Positions 33,053-44,060 of a DNA stretch of 64,000 bases are shown here, piece after piece. How positions within the stretch are numbered: the stretch's first letter is position 1; each line of letters starts with the position of its first letter. The translations under genes were made by a program, and so were the position numbers. This stretch comes from Sepiola atlantica (Eukaryota > Mollusca > Cephalopoda > Sepiida > Sepiolidae). The notes beneath the pieces were generated by a model. That model was not told the DNA's origin. It did no database searches and was given only the letters and a program-made list of their open reading frames with translations. The stretch lies in the NCBI GenBank assembly GCA_963556195.1, contig OY744528.1, positions 57,576,082 through 57,640,081 on the forward strand. The letters are read 5' to 3'.

Positions 33053-35137
33053 GACAAACTTCTGTCAAGAAGAAGCAATCATCATATTGGGTTCTTCTGA
33101 TCATGCGGTTGTTGAGGTTAATTTTTCGGTGAAGTCTTCTATTGGTCGTCCCTTCCATAGGAAGACATTTAACTACAGGAGGGCTGATTGGGATGGGCTT
33201 CGCAGCTTCCTATGTGACGTTCCATGGTGTTCTATCTTTGGTATGTCTCTGAACGATGTTGCTAAGGAGGTTACTGACTAGCTTCTTGTTGGAATTGACA
33301 CCTGAATTTCTCATCGTAAGTTTCAAACCAAACCTCATTCTGCTCCATGGTTTTTATCTGTTTGTGCTTCTGCCATTGCCCATTGTAACCATTACTTTAA
33401 TCAGTATTGTCGGGATGGTTCTGAGAATTCTAGACAATCCTACGGAAAAGCTAGCAATGCCTGCTAGAGAGAAATCTCTGAGGCTAAGTCTAGCTACTCT
33501 GAAAGAATTGGTGACTCTATCTCATCTCAAAGGGTTGGCTCTTGTGATTTTTGGAGAATCTACAATAGTGTTATTAACAGTGGTAAGTCTGCTATTCCTC
33601 TTCTTTTTAATAGTCTTCAGGTTATTTTATCTTCTAAGGATAAGACTGATTTCTTTGCTCGTCTTTTTGTTGACAATTCTTCTTTTGATGATTCTGGTGC
33701 TGTTCTTCCTGATTTTCCTTTGAAAGCTGATCAGTCTCTTGATTCTGTTATTATCACTTCAAAGATGGTTGCTATAGTTCTTTCTGATCTTGACCAGTCT
33801 AAGGCTTCCAGTCCTGATTCAGTTCCTGTTGTTCTCAAGCGTTGTGCTCCTGAACTTCTATCTTTTCTAAAATATTCAATCTCTGTTTGTCAAAGTCCTG
33901 TTTCCCTTCTTGTTGGAAGGAGTCCTCTGTTGTCCCTATCTTTAAAAATGCTGGTGATCGGTCTGACTCAACTAAGTATTATCCGGTTAGTCTCCTCTCC
34001 GTTATTATCAAGGTTTTTGAAAGGTTAGTAAACGGCAAACTTGTTCGTTTTCTGGAAAGTCAACGTCTCTTTAGTGATGTTCAGTATGGCTTTTGTGGTT
34101 TTCGTTCAACTGCTGATCTTTTAACTGTTGTAACTGAGTGGATCTGTCGGTTTATGGATAATTCAGGAGAGGGAAGAGCCATTGCGCTTGATATTTCGAA
34201 GGCGTTTGACAGTGTGATATTCTTGTCTCTTACACAAACTTCAGGGTCATGGTATTGGTGGCGAGATTCTTGACATTATTAGGTCTTTTCTTTCTGATCG
34301 AAGCTTGCGAGTAACTTTTCTTTCTTTTCTTTCTCTTTTTCTATCAATGCTGATGTTCCTCAGGGCTCTATTCTAGGCCCAACACGGTTTCTATATATAA
34401 ATGATCTTCCAGAGAATATTGTTCAGAAAATTCACATCTATGCTGACGATACTACTCTCTATTCTGGTGTTGCTTCTCACCCATCTCCCTCGGATAAGTC
34501 AAAATATGCAGTTGATCTAGAAGTTGACCTGGGTTCAGTTGTGGATTGAGGTACGAAATGGCTTGTTTCATTTAATCCAGTTAAGACTCAGCTTGTGTCT
34601 TTCAATGGATCTTTAGATCCATTGCTCTTTTTGCTTCTCATAAAGTTGGTTCTCTTTATTACTCCAAACACTTTTTCATACCAGATGCTATTCTCTATCT
34701 CTACAGATCCACAATCAGACCATGTATAGAGTACTGTTGTCATATTTGGGCTGGTGAATCTCTGTTCTATTTGAGGGTTCTTGATAAGGTGCAGAAACCT
34801 ATCTGTAATTTGATTGGCCACACCCTTCTTCTCTACACTCTCTCTCACATACGTGATGTTGCTAGTCTAATTCTTTATTATAAATACTATTATGGCATGT
34901 GTTCTTCAGAATTATGTGATCTATTCCCCCCTTCTTCCAGCTCGTTTGACTTGTTGGTCTAGTGGTCTCCACTAATTCGCTGTTTTGATACCTCATCATA
35001 ATACAGCTTCCTATTCCAATAGCTTCCTTCCAAGAACTGCAGGCATGTGGAACTCTCTTCCTGTAGACTGTGTTCCTCCTACCTATAATCTTGGTCTTTT
35101 CAAGACTACGGCCAATAGACATCTCTTGTCTTTGTGA
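33052..35137 (+). mobile_element. LINE family B, endonuclease end, RT and C-terminal domain (near full ORF2, decayed)
   Basis: It starts with the endonuclease end SSDHAVVEVNF (about 33100-33125) and a linker NYRRADWDGLRSFLCDVPW. RT blocks follow: VLSDLDQSKASSPDSVPVV (about 33777-33833), KYYPVSLLSVIIKVFERLVN (about 33975-34030), QYGFCGFRSTADLL (about 34083-34122), AIALDISKAFDSV (about 34180-34215), VPQGSILGPTRFLYINDLP (about 34355-34410) and IYADDTTLYS (about 34438-34466, the intact YADD pair). The C-terminal part contains LYRSTIRPCIEYCCHIWAGE (about 34700-34755) and, in another frame, AGMWNSLPVDCVPPTYNLG (about 35040-35097). It has the jockey-group layout. About ten frame changes or stops exist, so it is inactive, but it is the most complete RT here. 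Confidence 0.85.
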
Positions 35138-35203
35138 TAATCATATTTGTTCTTGTTAGCTCCTTACATTGAGTGGCTTCATGCCTTGTCTGGAGCGATT
35201 TCC

Positions 35204-35208
<5 letters not shown>

Positions 35209-35241
<33 letters not shown>
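35209..35241. repeat. (TA)n microsatellite
   Basis: An uninterrupted TA run lies between the LINE B 3' end and the Penelope-like remnant. Confidence 0.95.
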
Positions 35242-35244
<3 letters not shown>

Positions 35245-35309
35245 TTATGATGAAAATTATGGAAATAATTTTGTGATGAAAAAGGAAAGACAAAAATTAT
35301 TTATATATT

Positions 35310-35940
35310 CATCAACCTTTCGTCTTTACTTCAAAACTTTCTAAAGATGATTGATTTTAAGAAATAACATACAAGTACAATATTTGGTGAGATGAAAAGA
35401 TTTTTTTTTCCAAGCGAAACAGTCATTAGAATTTTAAATGTGATGTGATTATGGCATGAAAAGAATGTTTTTGTTCTTTTTCGAACGAACCATAGCTGTT
35501 AGAATTCAAAATGTGTGATGTGTTTATGAAATGGAATGAGTGGATTTCTTTTTGTTGTGTTTTTTTTTATTTATTAATTTTATTATCGATGTTATGTACA
35601 AAATTTTGTTGGGAATGTAGTGTAAAATAGCTTGGATCTAAATTCAAAGTTCTGTTCTGTTTGATGATTAAAGGAGATAAATTGTAGAAGCCGTTACATT
35701 GTTTATAATGAGTGCTGATTCAAGAAGTCTTCGCTGAGATTTATTTAAAATGAAGTTAATGAGTCTAGCTTGTTTAAAGTTAAAAGAATGATCATGTTGT
35801 AATGTATGAGAGAATAGTGCATTTAGGGAATTGTTATTTTTTACCAAGCCTTTTTTTTAGTTCCCTGTTGAGTTTCACCAACATATATCAGATGACAATT
35901 ATTGCATGGGGCAGTATATATCCTGCATTAGATGTGAGTG
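35310..35940 (-). mobile_element. Penelope-like element, GIY-YIG endonuclease end and tail
   Basis: On the minus strand about 35863-35925 reads IYTAPCNNCHLIYVGETQ, the start of a GIY-YIG nuclease of the Penelope type (Cys pair followed by IYVGET). In neighbouring frames ELKKRLGK, LFSHTLQHDHSFNFKQARLI (about 35755-35815) and SQRRLLESALIINNV (about 35690-35735) follow, matching the order of conserved blocks, with Glu as the catalytic acid in LLESALI. A non-coding tail continues to about 35310 and includes AAACTTTCTAAAGATGATTG at about 35334-35353, which also flanks the 29-bp minisatellite. The RT domain is missing. This is a short dead copy. Confidence 0.7.
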
Positions 35941-36499
35941 TTTTTCGAAAATATTTTGTTGCTTTTAATGTTTAAATATGGACCTCCTCATGTCAAGAAC
36001 TTTGGTAATAAAAGAAAGATGTCCAATGAAAAACACAAATTCTGGCACTTGAAATTCTTATAACTTTTGAACCACTGATGGCATTTGCATAATTCAAACG
36101 GTTTTGAGCTTCTTTTACACGGTACATGTTGATAAAATAACAATTAGTTCAAAACAAAAAATCAACTTGCAATGCTGATACTTTGAGACTTACTATGTTC
36201 TCGACGATAAATAGGACTTATTTCTCTCTCATTCCTACGGCTTTCATAATGACCACATTGATTAGTATGTTAGATCTTGACAGTCAATAGTGATGTGGGT
36301 CTATGGTTCGAGTCATGCGACTGGTGATACAGTTGTATATAGTTGCAGGGATGATTCTTAATGAAGATGAAACATATGTCTACGTGGATATAAAAATTAT
36401 TTTTTTAAAAATAAAAATTAATTATATATATTTATGCTGCTATAGATCTTATCCTTTAAAATGATCAAAAATGTTGAATCAATATTATTTTGTTATTAG
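35941..36499. other. End of PNPO intron 1
   Basis: It holds the second copy of the dispersed repeat shared with 25897-26020 (here about 36055-36170). The intron ends TTTTGTTATTAG at 36499. Confidence 0.65.
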
Positions 36500-36656
36500 A
36501 TATGCGCAAACAATATCGAGATGACTGTGATACATTTGACATTGAAGACTTGGTCTCTCGAGATCCCATATCTCAGTTTGGTTCCTGGTTCCAGGAGGCT
36601 TGCAAACAACCAGACATTAAGGAACCAAATGCTATTGCCTTGGCAACTGCATCGGG
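36500..36656 (+). CDS. PNPO: Pyridox(am)ine-5'-phosphate oxidase, exon 2 of those visible
   Basis: The exon has an acceptor ...TTATTAG and a donor GTAAGT at 36657. It encodes 51 complete codons beginning MRKQYRDDCDTFDIEDL and continuing DPISQFGSWFQEACKQPDI, then EPNAIALATAS. This matches animal PNPO over the substrate-binding MRK.Y block, the DP..QF..WF.EA helix and the EANAM.LAT strand. PNPO uses FMN and oxygen to oxidise pyridoxine or pyridoxamine 5'-phosphate to pyridoxal 5'-phosphate in the vitamin B6 salvage pathway, as a cytosolic homodimer. The exon is entered in phase 1 and left in phase 2, and both phases fit the neighbouring exons exactly. There are no stops or indels, so the gene appears functional. 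Confidence 0.93.
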
Positions 36657-36694
36657 GTAAGTTTGCTTCTTTATTTATTAAATTAAAAAAAAAA

Positions 36695-36846
36695 TTTGAA
36701 TGCTAAATAAGCATTAAAAAAAAAAATATTTGAATGCTAAATAAGCATTAAAAAAAAAATATTTGAATGCTAAATAAGCATTAAAAAAAAAATATTTGAA
36801 TGCTAAATAAGCATTAAAAAAAAAAATTTGAATGCTAAATAAGCAT
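36695..36846. repeat. Tandem repeat of about 33 bp, 5 copies
   Basis: The unit TTTGAATGCTAAATAAGCAT plus an A run occurs about five times, starting only 39 bases after the PNPO donor site. Each unit contains a small hairpin AATGCT/AGCATT. The first unit overlaps the AT-rich intron start, so the array grew from intronic DNA. Confidence 0.95.
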
Positions 36847-39055
36847 GTGCTTCTTTTTTAATTTAGAAAAAACAGAATTCCACTTAATTTGCTAAATGTT
36901 AGTTCTTTTTTTTAAATAAGAAAAGGTTGATTTCTGTCAAATTGCTAAAGCTTTGCTCGATTTTATTTCTCTTTCTTCCTCTCTCGCGCTTTATCTTTTT
37001 TCTTTTTTTCTTCTCTTCCACTCACTTTCTCTGTCTTATCTTATCTTGTCTCACCTCACCTCCCTTTGCCCTCTTATTTTTGCCATGCTTCAAACGATTC
37101 ATAAAGCAGGTAGGGGAGGTAGAAGACTTGTTTCATCAAAGATCCCCACATGCGCATTTGGGGCGTTGTCTAAATTTTGAAGTTATGAATCAAGAAATTG
37201 TAACTTTATTGAGAATGTAATTTTCATTCAATATTTCAATCGCTAACGGCCATGTTTATTTCTTGGACCAAGCATATTTTTAATGTTTAAAACTTTTATT
37301 ACACACACAAAAAAAGTTTTTGACACAAAATAAACTTTGAACATTCTTTTTACACAAAAAGCTAATTTCAATGGAATTTAACAAATTTAAAAGTAAAAAT
37401 GAAGTTAAAAAAATACCAGTTGATGCTTTCAGTATGAAACAAAAAAGAGACACAAAAAAATGAGATTCTACTTAGGCGATTATGTCTGAACACCCTGAAA
37501 AATTAGGTAAAAAAAATAAAAAAAATTTAGAGTGGGGGATCGTTTTCGTACATGAAAATGATTCCCCATTTCCTACTAAACTGCTCCTCTCAGAAGGTGG
37601 CAAACAATTTCACTCTCCTAGAATTATCTCCTCCCACATCACTCGCATATTTCTTTAATAGGTATACTTACTTTTTCTAGTGGAAAATAAAAACATAAGA
37701 CTTACCTGTAATACCAGGCCAGGCCAGGCCATGTGGAACAACAGAGTTAAAGCAAATGGCTGGTTTTATAGAAAGGAAGTACCAAATGATCATGTGACCT
37801 ATTTTGCATTGCATGATGGGAGTCCCCATAAAGAGGATAGGAAATGAGAAAGCGCACTTCTTCTTTGGTTCATCCCGGATTGAGACCAGTGAAGGTGGAG
37901 GTTGGATTTGGTGCTGTCAGAAGAGTGAAGTTTGAGTTCAAGTTGGTGTTTGCGGACTAGTGACTGTTTTGGGTCGGATTGGGTGCCCTCAGAAGGGAGA
38001 CATTTTGGTGTTTTCTGACGACACTTTTAAGTCACTGTTTATTATCTCATTTTTAACTCCTACTACTTCCTACATATTACACTAGATTTTTTAAATAAAT
38101 AACAAACACTCCCTCAAATTCACTTACATTCTACCTGGCATCCTGACTGTATTCGAGGAATATCGGATTGGTGGTATTTCAGCAGTTCCATCTTTAATTC
38201 GCTTTCTTTGCTTTATATACGTTATAACTGTTTTTTTAAATTATTGTGACAGGCATTGACTGTATTCAAAGAAACCAAAAAAATGTTTAAGTTTTAAGGA
38301 CTTTTTTTTTTTTTAACTAATAAACATCTCAATATCATATTTTAATGACCAGCATTAATTGATTTAAACAAACCAAAACTGCCATTACTAACTTTTAACT
38401 TTTTTTTTACTAATAAAAATCCCTATACTGTATTTAGATATTTTAACTTTTAATGACTGTTTTTATTTTAACTACTAAACATCCCGATACCATATGCCAA
38501 TGTTTTTCTCGGCATTAATTAAAACAAAAACACTTTTAATGACTTTTTTTTTTTGCTAATTTACACTAATACATATCCTGATACTGTATTTCAATGTTGT
38601 GACTGAGTCAGCAACTATTCGGAGTAGACGCAAACATAAGCACCATAAACTCCAATACGCTCGACATGTCATATCGCCTTTTAGAACAAACTTATCTGTC
38701 ATCTAATCTATATGTTTGACAAATTTTTACTATCACACCCATTGGAGTTATGGGAGGATAACTTAAAGTGAGGAAACTATTTAGTATTCTATTGTACAAT
38801 AATAACAAGACTGTCAAAACTATTAGGGTGGGGGGGAGTAGGTTTTTTTACTTCTCGATTTTAGCTTTTCTGCTTTGAAATTAGTTTAAAACATGTAAAT
38901 TAATAGGGTGGGGCATAATGGGTTGATTTTTGAGAATTTTGAAGGAAAAAGAAAAAAATTTATAATAGGTTTCCCAAACTGAATTTTTTTTTAATGTACC
39001 AAAACACTTTGTAGATATGCATATGCAAAATATTTTTTAAAATACGGAATGGACA
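36847..39055 (+). other. PNPO intron 2, first part, with decayed repeats
   Basis: No gene is seen. About 37200-37400 resembles 1980-2160 (a dispersed repeat with CATTCT...TTACAC). About 38270-38600 holds three to four diverged copies of a unit with CTAATAAACATC(TC)CGATAC. At 38904 TA GGGTGGGGCATAATGGG resembles the tip of the LTIR transposon, possibly a solo end. Confidence 0.5.
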
Positions 39056-39730
39056 TGTTAAATTAAGTCAAATCGCTTGTTTTTCGGGGCAAAATGAAAT
39101 CCACGAACTTCGTATGTTCGGTGGTACCTAATTTTCTAAGTAATTGTAGAGTCAGCCGAATTTTCACAATCAATTCTATATATTTTTGTATCTTCTAAAA
39201 TATGATGCAAATGTTTTTTCTTCATCAGGAGAATATGTGAAGTCGTCGATAGCACTCCACACGGCATTCTGTTAAAAGCCGTTATCTTTTTCGTTACCTT
39301 GGCCTCTAAGCGATATTGTTTGCATAAACATTTAAATAGTTTCTCTTTGTCATCAGCTTCTTTCTTCTGTTCGAGTAGAATCTTTTGAAATTTCTCTTCA
39401 GTTTGCTGTTGTTTTAAAAGTTTGTCGTCGGCATCTTTTTTTGTTGAAGTATTTTTTCATTCTGTTCTGAATCTTTTGAAATTCCTCTTCAGTTTTTTGT
39501 TGTTGCAGTTGAAATTTTACTAATTCTATAATGGTCGACTGAAAGTTTATTATATATACCTTGGCATCTAAGCGATATTGTTTGCATTAACATGTCAATC
39601 CTTTCTGTCTGTCGTCAGCTTCTTTCTTCTGTTCGAGAAGGAGCTTTTGAAATTTCTCTTCAGTTTTCTGTTATTGCATTTGAAATTTTACTAATTCTAT
39701 AATGGTCGACTGAAAGTTTTCCATATTTAA
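39056..39730 (-). mobile_element. Gypsy gag remnant (N-terminal coiled coil and capsid start)
   Basis: The minus strand reads, with stops, FQSTIIELVKFQMQ and KFQKLLLEQKKEADD (about 39600-39720), a second copy of that Gln/Glu/Lys-rich coiled coil (about 39330-39550), then VWSAIDDFTYSPDEEKTF (about 39205-39260), SYFRRYKNIY and TTEHTKFVDFILPRKT (about 39075-39130). The last blocks match the gag of the Gypsy element at 43570-43900 (SYFRRYEDIY, TAEHTKFVNYILPQKT), so both belong to the same family. The coiled-coil segment is partly duplicated in tandem. It is dead. Confidence 0.7.
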
Positions 39731-40344
39731 GTGTGTCCTTTAGAAAATAAATGTTTTCTTTTGAGTATCGCTTGTAAGAAGTTCTTTTCTTTAGATTACA
39801 CTTGCTATATGTAATCTTAGTTGTAAAAAAGAGTATAAACCTTTTTTTTTTCTTTCGATTTAAAAAAAAAAAAAAAAATTTTTAGTATGCATGAAAAAAA
39901 AAGTATGGTTTCAAAATTATTTTTATTTTCGACAGAAGTAACTTTCTCTCTTTTTGAGAGAGAAAAAAAGTCATGTATTCCCTTATTAAGTCGGAATAGC
40001 AATGTAGAAAAAAAAAAACACTGACCTTTGTTCAATTAAGAGAAATAACAAGTTTGTTTTCACGTGTTTCTTTTTTCTCCTTTTTTTTTACACCGGTAAG
40101 CCAGTTTTCAGAACTAGACAAGTTTGTAATCAATTTCTCCAAGTTTTGTTCTTTTTGTTTTAAAAGTTTTTTTTAAATTTAATTTGTCGCCTGTTGTAGC
40201 GTTCAAATTTAAATCCAACGTCGCCGTTTTGGGGGTCCTTTTATCGAAGGTTCAAGAAAAATCCTTTGTAGTTTTTTGCTGTGTAACTTTGACTATCTTG
40301 CGTTTCCTGTATAAGTGCGAATATCTCATCACCAATTTGTTATG

Positions 40345-40530
40345 TAACCTTGTTATGTAACCTTGTTTAAGGGCCGAAATGAAGACACAAAACACGAGGT
40401 TAGGTGAACAATATATATTAAGGAAAAGATATGTACAGAGAACAAGAGAAGTGGTATATCAGTCCTGACTGCCAGGGTAGACTGGAGTTCAATCCAATTA
40501 CGAGAAGCCTAAATGCTTCCATTATTTTAT
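40345..40530. repeat. Short modular repeat, copy 2
   Basis: It shares AAGGGCCGAAATGAAGACAC and CAGTCCTGACTGCCAGGGTA with the first half of 29736-29870 but lacks the second module found there. It is preceded by a duplicated GTTATGTAACCTT. It could be a Gypsy LTR piece, because 41788-41820 (GTGGCCTTGCAGG, GAAGACAAAAACAG), next to a Gypsy pol end, looks related. Confidence 0.45.
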
Positions 40531-41266
40531 TAAGAATGGACGAGTCCAACTGTTAGTTATATAGGCACAGCACTATAACAATATATAAATATCATATATA
40601 ACATTATTTTTTGTAAAATTATTCTTTATTCTTTTTTCTTTAAAGTTTCTCTGAAGCAGTTGTTTTGTTCTTTTGTCATTTTTTACTGCTAACATATGTT
40701 AGGAATGTAGATAAGGAATATATTACCATAGTTCACAAATATGATAGAATGCTGGGAAATCATTAAATAATTTCATAAAACTTAAAACTTAAGCATTACC
40801 TACATTCAGTTTGTATTTCAATTTCGTAATAAAAAATTATCTTCATAGAAGAACTTTATAATTCGAAATAGATGTGTAGGGTTTACCGATCAAGATAATA
40901 GAAATAGAAAAATAAAACAATTGAATTAATCTGCATACATAATATTCTCAGATCAATTTTATCTGTTTGTATCGATATCAATAGCTTATAGAAACAAAAT
41001 GAGTGCGGGACAAAAATCATTAAATTAATTGAAAAGCTAAAGATGTGTGGCAGTGTGTATGCTACGATGTGTCTTGGCTGTGTGTGTGCTATGGTGTATC
41101 TGAAGTGCATGCGTTCCTTACTCAGAAAATTGGCATACAATTGTTGTTGTTTTGTTTTTTCTATGTAATGTTTATTGAAAATAGTTTTTCTTCAACGTTT
41201 TGTAAATCCTAATCATTTTTATCACTTTCTTTTTTTTTCTTTCTTTTTAAAATTTTTTTTTTTAAG

Positions 41267-41366
41267 ATCTGGCCAGCCATCAGTGCGGATGGTATTGCTA
41301 AAAGGATTTGGAAAAGAAGGCTTCAAAATTTTTACAAATGTTGATAGTCGCAAAGGTCAAGAGCTG
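41267..41366 (+). CDS. PNPO: Pyridox(am)ine-5'-phosphate oxidase, exon 3 of those visible
   Basis: A long pyrimidine tract ends TTTAAG at 41266 and the donor is GTAAGT at 41367. The first base completes a Gly codon with GG from exon 2, and the exon then encodes [20 protein letters not shown] and [13 protein letters not shown], ending in phase 0. This is the FMN-binding core of PNPO: RMVLL and IFTN contact the flavin, the Lys of LLKGF binds the substrate phosphate region, and SRKG closes the FMN phosphate site. Residue spacing from exon 2 equals that of the human enzyme. The next block expected (about SNPFA..FYW) was not found downstream to 64000, so intron 3 is longer than 22.6 kb or the exon is too diverged for me to see. 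Confidence 0.93.
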
Positions 41367-41467
41367 GTAAGTGTTTCATGCATTTTCAATTTTGAGAATA
41401 CATTTATTCGCCAACATATGACGTTTTTTCTTTCGTTTCCAAAAATTATCAAATTTGTCTCAAACAC

Positions 41468-41790
41468 CTTGTATATGTACTAGCAGAATACCTGTCACAG
41501 GACAGGTATAAGCAATATGTATAGCATTTTAAGCTATACATTTTATTACTTAGAGATATTTAAGAGATACATAGGATTATTGGGGGAGGGGATGTTTTTC
41601 TAAATGGTAAAGTTTACAAAAAAAAAAGTGTGCTCATGTTACTCACTGTGTTACCTAGAATACGTGTCCCATAATTCACAATATTTAGTTCACTAGTTTA
41701 GGAGTTTACCCTGGAAGTTTAACAGTTTATCCTGCACATACATATTATTGACACTCACACGCGTGTGCATCAGTTAGAATTTTATTACAT
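41468..41790. repeat. Dispersed repeat flanking a Gypsy remnant
   Basis: Two blocks, TATGTACTAGCAGAATACCT (about 41472-41491) and TGTGCTCATGTTACTCACTG (about 41629-41648), recur in the opposite order at 45645-45670 and 45499-45520. They belong to a family with an ACTAGCAG...CCCGG start that also appears at 48906 and 59918. Confidence 0.6.
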
Positions 41791-41799
41791 CATTGTTGT

Positions 41800-44060
41800 G
41801 GCCTTGCAGGCTGATAATAATGAAGACAAAAACAGTGGTATAATTAAAAAAAAATGTATGAACAAAAATATGTTACAGGAGTACGCGTCATGATACTCCC
41901 CTTTTAAGCTTATGCTCCATAAGGAGTCAATATCTTTTTCTATTGGGGTTAACTTCCATGAAGTTGGTATTTTCTTTTTTGACATTCGCCTTTGAGAAAT
42001 TACTTGTGGAACTGGTGACTTGAATGTGTCAAACACGACATCCATTAATTCTTCTGTAGTGGTGTCGTCTACAATATCTGAATATCTGCTCCTGATTTGG
42101 TTTAAAGGTCTCTCATGGGTAAATTTTGGTTCCTTTATCACATAGAGCATATTCCCAATTCTTCTATCTACAATCCCGATTTCCCAAAATGACTGATTCT
42201 TCTCAAACCTTTTTTTTTTTTTACATTTATTTTTCGCTTCGGTTTCTGATGATTTTGTAACAGTTTATTGATATTTCTTACAAATCTAGTTACCGCTGGT
42301 AACCTGCAAGATAGATTATCCTTAGGGGGCATTCTATACATTTATAGACAATCCTGTATAGCTTGGGAGTACCCCTCCCTTTTTTTAACACTCTTTTAGA
42401 AATATCAACAAATCGCTCCTTTTTCTTTACATATGCTGTCAGTGAAGTCAATTAATTATATTTAACTCTTGATAGCATTCCCTTTTTATCAAGCCTATCC
42501 AATTCTAAGTTGATTTTTTTTTCTTCTGACGTGAACGGAACATTTCGCTTCTCTTTGGAAATTGGCTGTATACCCGGTTTCAACTGAAACTTAGCAATCA
42601 CTTTATTGCATCCACTAATAATAAGAAAAAGCTTGTGTAAAATTCTCTTTCAATCATTTTTACAATTTATTTGCAGAATCTTTAATTTATCAGTAAATCC
42701 CAGAGTTGAAATTTATCCATAAAATGTGTGTCCAGTAAATTTCTCGAGTAATTCATCAAATATAGTTTTAGTTTTCATGTTTTTTTTTTGAAATGTGACT
42801 CGCAATCAGTTCGCCTTTGAATTTGATTTCCTCTCTGGTTATGCTTTTTGCAATTTTGTTAGTCCTCAATAAAGTTGGCTTGCCGATTTTTCTCCATGTT
42901 TGTAGATTAATAATTGATAAATCAGATCCTGAGTCTAAATGCATTCTTATGTTCCTATTTAATATTTTAACTTGAGCAAACTTTCTAACATTTTCAATTT
43001 TGCTGCACTTGGCGATTCTGATAAAACTTTATTTTTTGTTCTGCAATGCATACTTTTATGCCCTATGTGATCAAATTTAAAGTATCTCTTAGTTTTATAG
43101 GAACAATCTCTATTCCAATGCATCTGTCTGCAACTGAAGCACGGTTTAGAGGGCAGACTACTTCTGTTTTGACTTTCAAATTGAACTGGTGAAGTCATTT
43201 TTTAATTTTTTTTTTTATTTATTTTTTTTTTTGCGGATTTTTCTGATGTGGGACACGCCAGACTGTTCTATATCCTTGGAATCCTGACGCATGCTAATAA
43301 ACTGTTGGCAATCCTCGGCTATTTGCTGGAATGTTAGATTTGACTCATTTTTGCATTTGCTAAGTACTCTCCTAATTTCAGAGTCTGTGTTCAACACCAA
43401 TCCGTCTACAAAAATGAGACATTTAAAGTTATTAACACTTAATTCCGATAACCCGAAGTCATCAGTGCTTATTTACTATGCTTGCAAAAGTTGTATAGTC
43501 CTAATTATCGATTCTTGTAAGGTTCAAACACTTCCACTTCTTGTGAAAGAGAGATGGTTTTTGATTAAATTATTTCATCAACAATTGTATTGCTTCACTG
43601 AATTTTTGCTCACCGGTCTTTTGAGGTAAAATGTAATTTACAAACTTTGTATGTTCCGCTGTGCTCAATTTCCTTAACAGTAACCGAACCTTTTTGGAAT
43701 CAGTCCAGTTTTCACTGGTCTGAATTATATATGTCTTCATAACGCCTGAAATACGAGGCAAAAGTAACCTCATTGTCCAGGTCATCATTGAAAATCTCAA
43801 TGGTATTCCAAATTGTGGTCTGAGAGAAGGCACTTTCGTCTGTACCATTTGACAATTCAAATAATTTCTGCTTTTGTTTTTGGGTTTGAATAAACATCTC
43901 CTCGAATCTTATTTTGTGCGACCTGTTCCTTCTGTAACTCTAATCTTTGTTTGAATTTTAGTTTGGTAAGACGCTTGTAACCGTAGTTTATTTTGCTGAT
44001 GCTTAAAGTAACAATACCCACCGACCATAAAACAGTTTGGATAATCACAGATTTCAAAAT
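41800..44060 (-). mobile_element. Gypsy LTR retrotransposon, internally deleted and decayed
   Basis: Read on the minus strand: a gag start rich in Lys/Glu (about 43860-44040), TIWNTIEIFNDDLDNEVTF and SYFRRYEDIY (about 43715-43830), KKVRLLLRKLSTAEHTKF (about 43640-43695), a capsid end FQQIAEDCQQFISMR (about 43285-43345), a zinc knuckle CFSCRQMHWNRDC (about 43105-43145) followed by a second knuckle whose first two Cys have become Tyr/Phe, an aspartic protease HLDSGSDLSIINLQTW (about 42905-42950) with the catalytic DSG, and an integrase-type tail (about 41900-42150). RT, RNase H and most of the integrase are missing. AAAAGGGGAG on the minus strand near 41898-41907 could be the polypurine tract. 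It belongs to the same family as 39056-39730. Confidence 0.8.

Noticed and set aside
36290..36350. A GGTTCGAGTC-like B-box suggesting a tRNA gene
   Set aside because: No matching A box, acceptor stem or cloverleaf can be built around it.
36953..37220. Ser/Phe/Leu-rich frames after the PNPO exon
   Set aside because: They come from a pyrimidine-rich CTCT/TTTC tract in the intron and show no domain.
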